Program-made: the position numbers and the translations under genes
The notes under the pieces: model-generated
What the model was told of the DNA's origin: nothing
Databases searched by the model: none
What the model saw: the letters and a program-made list of their open reading frames with translations, nothing else
In this document: positions 60,624-64,000 of the stretch, piece by piece
Position numbering within the stretch: position 1 is the first letter of the stretch
Layout of the letters: every line of letters starts with the position of its first letter
Assembly (NCBI GenBank): GCA_009779895.1
Contig: WRBB01000003.1
Location: forward strand, 45,800 to 109,799
From: Lachnospiraceae bacterium
GTDB lineage: Bacteria; Bacillota; Clostridia; Lachnospirales; Lachnospiraceae
Length of the DNA: 64,000 nucleotides
Direction of reading: 5' to 3'

Positions 60624-61612
60624 ACCTCTGTCCTCTTTTTTCGAAACAACTTTTTAACATCTGTGGCAATATGAACCAATCCATTGGGATAAAACAAAAC
60701 AACAATGATAATCAACACGCCATTAAAGATAAATGCCAATCCATCCACATCACCAATTACCGGCAATCTTGACAAAATAATCGCCGGAACACCAAATACA
60801 ATAATGGAACCCACGATGGGACCCATAATGGTTTTTAAACCACCGATGACAATAACCGCCACAATCTGTAATGATAAACCTAGATTCCACGAATCCGGAA
60901 AAGAGAATCGGATGAAGTGAGCATATAATGCCCCACCCAGTGCTGCATAAGCAGTTGCCAAAGCAAATGCCATCAACTTGTATTTTAGCAAGTTGATGCC
61001 CATTGCCTGAGCAGCCGCTTCACTGACACGCATGGTCAAAAAGGCTCTCCCTACGGAAGAATGAATGTAATTGTCCGTGATAATCATCAATAAAACCAAT
61101 AGCACGGTCAAAAAAACAAAGGTCATATCCCTGTCAAATTCAAATCCAAAAAAGGTTGGAAACTCTGCACGTGCGCCGGAAAAACCACCGGTAAAGGCAT
61201 CCCATTGGGTAAACTTAATGCGAAATACTTCCGCCACCGCCAAAGTAGCAATGGCCAATACCATGCCTTGGGTGCGCAAGGAAATCAAACCAACTAAAAT
61301 ACCTGCCAATGTAGGAACGATAACCGCCAACAGAATACTTACAAAAAACGGCAGGCCTAAATTCTCCGTCAAAAACGTAGAAAGATAAGCACCCAATCCC
61401 ATAAATCCGGCTGTACCAAGGGAAATCAATCCCGAATAACCAAGCAAAACATTCAATCCAATGGCTACAACCGCATAAAAGATAATGGTTCCAAAGGTCG
61501 TAATTGTTGCACTACGGATGAAGCCCATTTGCTGAATGGTTGGCATAAGTGCCAATACCACACCTAGCAATATATATTTTGTGTATCTGGAAAAAATTAT
61601 TTTTTTCATCAT
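60620..61612 (-). CDS. livM: ABC transporter permease LivM, second Liv system
   Basis: A 330-residue permease with about nine helices. IGLNVLLGYSGLISLGTAGFMGLGAYLS, AAQAMGINLLKYKLMAFALATAYAALGGALYAH and VIVIGGLKTIMGPIVGSIIVFG are LivM motifs. It follows livH by six bases; AGGGGGCG precedes the ATG. Forms the membrane channel with LivH. Confidence 0.92.
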   Translation of the reverse strand: MMKKIIFSRYTKYILLGVVLALMPTIQQMGFIRSATITTFGTIIFYAVVAIGLNVLLGYSGLISLGTAGFMGLGAYLSTFLTENLGLPFFVSILLAVIVPTLAGILVGLISLRTQGMVLAIATLAVAEVFRIKFTQWDAFTGGFSGARAEFPTFFGFEFDRDMTFVFLTVLLVLLMIITDNYIHSSVGRAFLTMRVSEAAAQAMGINLLKYKLMAFALATAYAALGGALYAHFIRFSFPDSWNLGLSLQIVAVIVIGGLKTIMGPIVGSIIVFGVPAIILSRLPVIGDVDGLAFIFNGVLIIIVVLFYPNGLVHIATDVKKLFRKKRTEV

Positions 61613-61618
61613 CGCCCC

Positions 61619-62494
61619 CTAAACTTTCTTCACTATTTTTTTGCCAATCAACCCATTGGGACGGAACACAATAAACAACAGAATCAATCCATATAGGATG
61701 GGCTCGCCCCAAGTAGAGGATCCGTAAAACAATAGTAAGTTTCTGGACAGTCCGATAATATATGCGGCGATCACCGGACCATGAAAGGACTGGAAACCAC
61801 CAAAAACGATAGCGATGAAAGCATTTACCTGTACATTTTCCATCATATTTACACCTACAGAAATATTTGGTGCATGCATAATAGCTGCCAAAGTTCCAAG
61901 GGCGGCTGCAATGGCCCAAGCACCCATAGTCACCATGGAAGTTGGTACACCCATCAACCTTGCAGTTGCATCATTTGATGCGGTGACCCGAACTGCCAAC
62001 CCCCATTTCGTGTGCTGAAGAAAATAGAATAAAACACCCATAATCAACAAGCCGATGGCAATATTAAGCAGACCGTTGTAAGAAATAGATGCGCCGAATA
62101 AATCAAGGGAGCCTTGCAAAATAAACCTAGGAAAACTAAGGGGCATTGTTCCAAAAATAATGGGAGCCAGCCCTGTAAAAATCATAATGATACCAAAGGT
62201 AATAATCTGCTTTGCCACAGAAGATACTTTTTGTGCTCTTCTAATAATAACCAAATCCACAAAAACACCGGTTGCAAAAGCAGTTAACATACCCACCAAC
62301 ACCGCCACCCAAACGGGCACTTCTAAATTAATTAACGTTACCGTTGCCACATAGCAGTTGAACATACCAATGGCACCTTGGGCAAAGTTTGTCGTCCGTG
62401 ATGTTCTAAAAATAATGATAATACCAAGAGCTGCTAAGGCGTATATACTACCTGTTTCTAAACCACTGAAAATCAATTGAAAAAATGTACTCAT
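61619..62494 (-). CDS. livH: ABC transporter permease LivH, second Liv system
   Basis: A 291-residue permease starting MSTFFQLIFSGLETGSIYALAALGIIIIFRTSRTTNFAQGAIGMF, the LivH opening. VNAFIAIVFGGFQSFHGPVIAAYIIG is the conserved late segment. Its ATG overlaps the stop codon of the KAS III-like gene (ATGA), so it is translationally coupled to an enzyme rather than to another transporter gene. Confidence 0.92.
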   Translation of the reverse strand: MSTFFQLIFSGLETGSIYALAALGIIIIFRTSRTTNFAQGAIGMFNCYVATVTLINLEVPVWVAVLVGMLTAFATGVFVDLVIIRRAQKVSSVAKQIITFGIIMIFTGLAPIIFGTMPLSFPRFILQGSLDLFGASISYNGLLNIAIGLLIMGVLFYFLQHTKWGLAVRVTASNDATARLMGVPTSMVTMGAWAIAAALGTLAAIMHAPNISVGVNMMENVQVNAFIAIVFGGFQSFHGPVIAAYIIGLSRNLLLFYGSSTWGEPILYGLILLFIVFRPNGLIGKKIVKKV

Positions 62495-63513
62495 CCTTTA
62501 TGTTCTCCCCATCGAATCACATTTGCCGCCCAGACATAACCAATACCTGCGGCAATAGATAATATCACCGAACCTTCTTTAACTTTTCCTGCCTCTAGTG
62601 CCAGTTTTAGCGAAAGAATCTGATCCACTTGACCCATATGCCCATAATTCGACAAATAAATAGCCTGGGTTTCCTCCAAACCTAATTCTTTTAACATCAA
62701 ATTATGCATGGATTTCTTTATATGTAAGATAGAACAATAATCAATATCTTTTCTGGAAAATCCTGATTTCTTTAAAGCCTGATCAATACACTCATACCAA
62801 TTTGGCATAGAAATTTGATTCAAACCGTCTTTCATATGTTTGGAATTCATAATCCGCAATGATTTATAACCCTCCGCTACATTTTCAGCCGTAAAAGGAA
62901 CATTGATACCTCCGATTTCCACACCGGCATCTCTAGCAAATCTACCATCTCCTTTGATGTGAGAACCCAACAGCAAGTTTTTGTGCAATCCTTTTTTTAA
63001 AATCACAGCACCGGCACCGGCCGACAAGTTATACATAAAAGACATATCCGCGTCTGTATAATCCACAAAATCACCGTTTCGATATCCCCCTACTACCATA
63101 ACGGCATTGACATCTTCATCTGCAAGGAGCATATCCTTTGCCATCTTTAAAGCCGAGATGGATGTACAACACCTATTTTGCACATCTATGCCCCAAGCAT
63201 TTTTCGCCCCGATTTGACCTTGAATGTACAATGCGGAAGTAGTCAATGGATATTCTTTCCACTCCTCACCCATACATAGAATAACATCTATTTCCTCCGG
63301 TTGCATACCGGCATCTTCCAACGCATCCAATGCTGCTTTTACGCCCATTTCTTGTGTACCATCTCCCTTTGCAGGAATGGTTTTCTCGATAATGCCCAAT
63401 TTATGAATGACAGCCTCTTCACTCCATACACCTTTGGTCTGCTTTGAAATTTCTTTTGCTGTCATCTTTGTCTTAGGTAAATAAATACCCAAACCGGCAA
63501 TTCCAATCTTCAT
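62491..63513 (-). CDS. 3-oxoacyl-ACP synthase III (KAS III)-like thiolase-fold enzyme
   Basis: A 340-residue protein starting MKIGIAGLGIYLPKTKMTAKEISK. The ATG at 63513 fits family alignment; frames opening further upstream would cross the promoter. C115 or C116 in DVQNRCCTSISALK is the probable nucleophile, H264 (SILHIKKSMHN) and N289 (SNYGHMGQVDQ) the remaining residues of a Cys-His-Asn triad. The family condenses acyl-CoA with malonyl-ACP, but many KAS III-like proteins have other roles such as acyl transfer or HMG-CoA-like synthesis. As first gene of the Liv/CoA-transferase cluster it more likely acts on the transported acid's CoA ester than in housekeeping fatty-acid synthesis. Confidence 0.8.
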   Translation of the reverse strand: MKIGIAGLGIYLPKTKMTAKEISKQTKGVWSEEAVIHKLGIIEKTIPAKGDGTQEMGVKAALDALEDAGMQPEEIDVILCMGEEWKEYPLTTSALYIQGQIGAKNAWGIDVQNRCCTSISALKMAKDMLLADEDVNAVMVVGGYRNGDFVDYTDADMSFMYNLSAGAGAVILKKGLHKNLLLGSHIKGDGRFARDAGVEIGGINVPFTAENVAEGYKSLRIMNSKHMKDGLNQISMPNWYECIDQALKKSGFSRKDIDYCSILHIKKSMHNLMLKELGLEETQAIYLSNYGHMGQVDQILSLKLALEAGKVKEGSVILSIAAGIGYVWAANVIRWGEHKG

Positions 63514-63586
63514 CTTTTTCCAATCTCCCTTGTACCAAAAGTATTCATCCAATGAAATATAAAAATTGTATCTACATTCATGCAAT

Positions 63587-63639
63587 GCATGTAAGTTATT
63601 GCTTGCATACATATTATAACTTCACCACAATAATGTCAA
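63587..63639 (-). promoter_or_regulatory. Promoter and candidate operator of the KAS III/Liv cluster
   Basis: On the minus strand TTGACA (63634-63639) and TATAAT (63613-63618) are perfect boxes 15 bases apart, shorter than optimal. Downstream of the -10 box, GCATGTA-AGTTA-TTGCTTGC (63587-63606, plus-strand reading) repeats the operator-like string seen upstream of the FabG-like gene. CATGCA-T-TGCATG adjoins it. Confidence 0.6.
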
Positions 63640-63710
63640 CTCTGTTCCATATCAATTTCATAATTTTAGGCATTCTGTACAAAATCTACTACTGTTTTTT
63701 AGATGCTTTT

Positions 63711-63803
63711 TTATGGGCATAAAAATAGAATGCCGACTCTGCGACACTCTATCCGCAAAAATAATTGATTTGCTTTTATACTGCCATCAAAATTTAAACT
63801 CAT
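63711..63803 (-). CDS. Possible 30-residue small protein or gene remnant
   Basis: A 30-codon frame starting MSLNFDGSIKANQLFLR, with GGAG about ten bases before the ATG, ends in RVGILFLCP. It may be a genuine small protein or the remains of a longer gene. It sits in the intergenic region between the partial gene at the right edge and the KAS III cluster promoter. No homology is recognised. Confidence 0.25.
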   Translation of the reverse strand: MSLNFDGSIKANQLFLRIECRRVGILFLCP

Positions 63804-63847
63804 AATGAACTTTCTCCTACTTTTTTACAAAGACTTTCACAACACTA

Positions 63848-64000
63848 TCACCTCACAATCTGAATCTCAAAAAGTGCAATGACTTCTCCTAATATAAAAT
63901 CTTCAATATCAATATTTTCTGAAATAATTTCTCCAAATTCCGTCGCGGATAAATAATACCAAAAGAAATAGTCTTCCCCTCTGTACGTAAATGCAATTAT
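63848..64000 (-). CDS. C-terminal part of an unidentified gene
   Basis: An open frame of 50 codons enters from the right edge on the minus strand and ends at a TGA at 63848. The residues visible include FTYRGEDYFFWYYLSATEF and EDFILGEVIALFEIQIVR; the composition (acidic, aromatic) looks like real coding sequence. It cannot be assigned to a family from this fragment. Confidence 0.5.
   Translation of the reverse strand: MIAFTYRGEDYFFWYYLSATEFGEIISENIDIEDFILGEVIALFEIQIVR

Noticed and set aside
1..64000. tRNA or rRNA genes, CRISPR arrays, transposases, phage genes
   Set aside because: No cloverleaf-like sequence with a GGTTCRANNCC arm, no regularly spaced repeats and no transposase or integrase motifs were found in reading the intergenic regions and frames.

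Overview
The window is AT-rich bacterial DNA with clear Shine-Dalgarno sites (AGGAG/GGAGG types), sigma-A-like promoters and long, tightly packed operons with ATGA and TAATG stop/start overlaps. Gene content (HisZ, RecU, YgiQ, COG2509- and BaiN-type flavoproteins, the aluminium-resistance/methionine gamma-lyase family, a bacterial GlnRS, two Liv uptake systems, and an apparent Stn-type ferredoxin:NAD(P) transhydrogenase) points to an anaerobic member of the Bacillota, class Clostridia, perhaps near Lachnospirales. This placement is inference from gene content only. No rRNA, tRNA, CRISPR array or transposase was found.

Layout. 1-5000: the start of hisZ (cut by the window edge), then recU, an RluC/D pseudouridine synthase, ygiQ and an RsmF-type rRNA methylase, all on the minus strand. 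5044-10878: a five-gene minus-strand operon of lipoprotein, two FtsX/MacB-type permeases, a MacB-type ATPase and a kinase-less PASTA protein. 11245-11562: a small secreted cationic peptide gene with hairpins at its 3' end. 12146-24222: two LnrLMN-like ABC-2 exporters, each with a NarL-type two-component system, interspersed with an EamA transporter, a DUF554 protein and a QueG-like Fe-S protein. A related palindrome (TGACATTYGTCA) sits upstream of both exporter operons. 24482-25480: a C39-like papain-fold protein and a small membrane-anchored acidic protein.

25543-43627 is a minus-strand run of information-processing and redox genes: glnS, a tyrosine phosphatase, two flavoproteins, a PLP lyase, miaA, then a three-gene cassette, then mutS and miaB. 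The cassette occupies the slot between mutS and miaA where clostridia usually carry mutL. It encodes a radical SAM/TerB-N/TerB-C fusion, a BrxD-like P-loop ATPase and a BrxHI/Lhr-like helicase. It has its own promoter and overlapping genes, and is the best candidate here for a poorly described DNA-processing, stress or defence system.

43694-49129: a cytidylate-kinase-like gene and livFGMH, divergent from their binding-protein gene livJ across a shared promoter/operator. 49252-53640: a three-subunit NuoE/NuoF/(NuoG-GltD) complex best explained as an Stn-type electron-bifurcating transhydrogenase. 53745-63513: a large minus-strand catabolic cluster starting with a KAS III-like enzyme translationally coupled to a second Liv system (HMGF plus binding protein), followed by a CoA-transferase, an alpha/beta hydrolase, a TetR regulator, a FabG-like reductase and a MaoC hydratase. 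Together these look like uptake, CoA activation and beta-oxidation/reduction of a short organic acid. A repeated GCATGTA...TTGCTTGC motif at two promoters of the cluster is a candidate TetR operator. The right edge holds the C-terminus of an unidentified gene.
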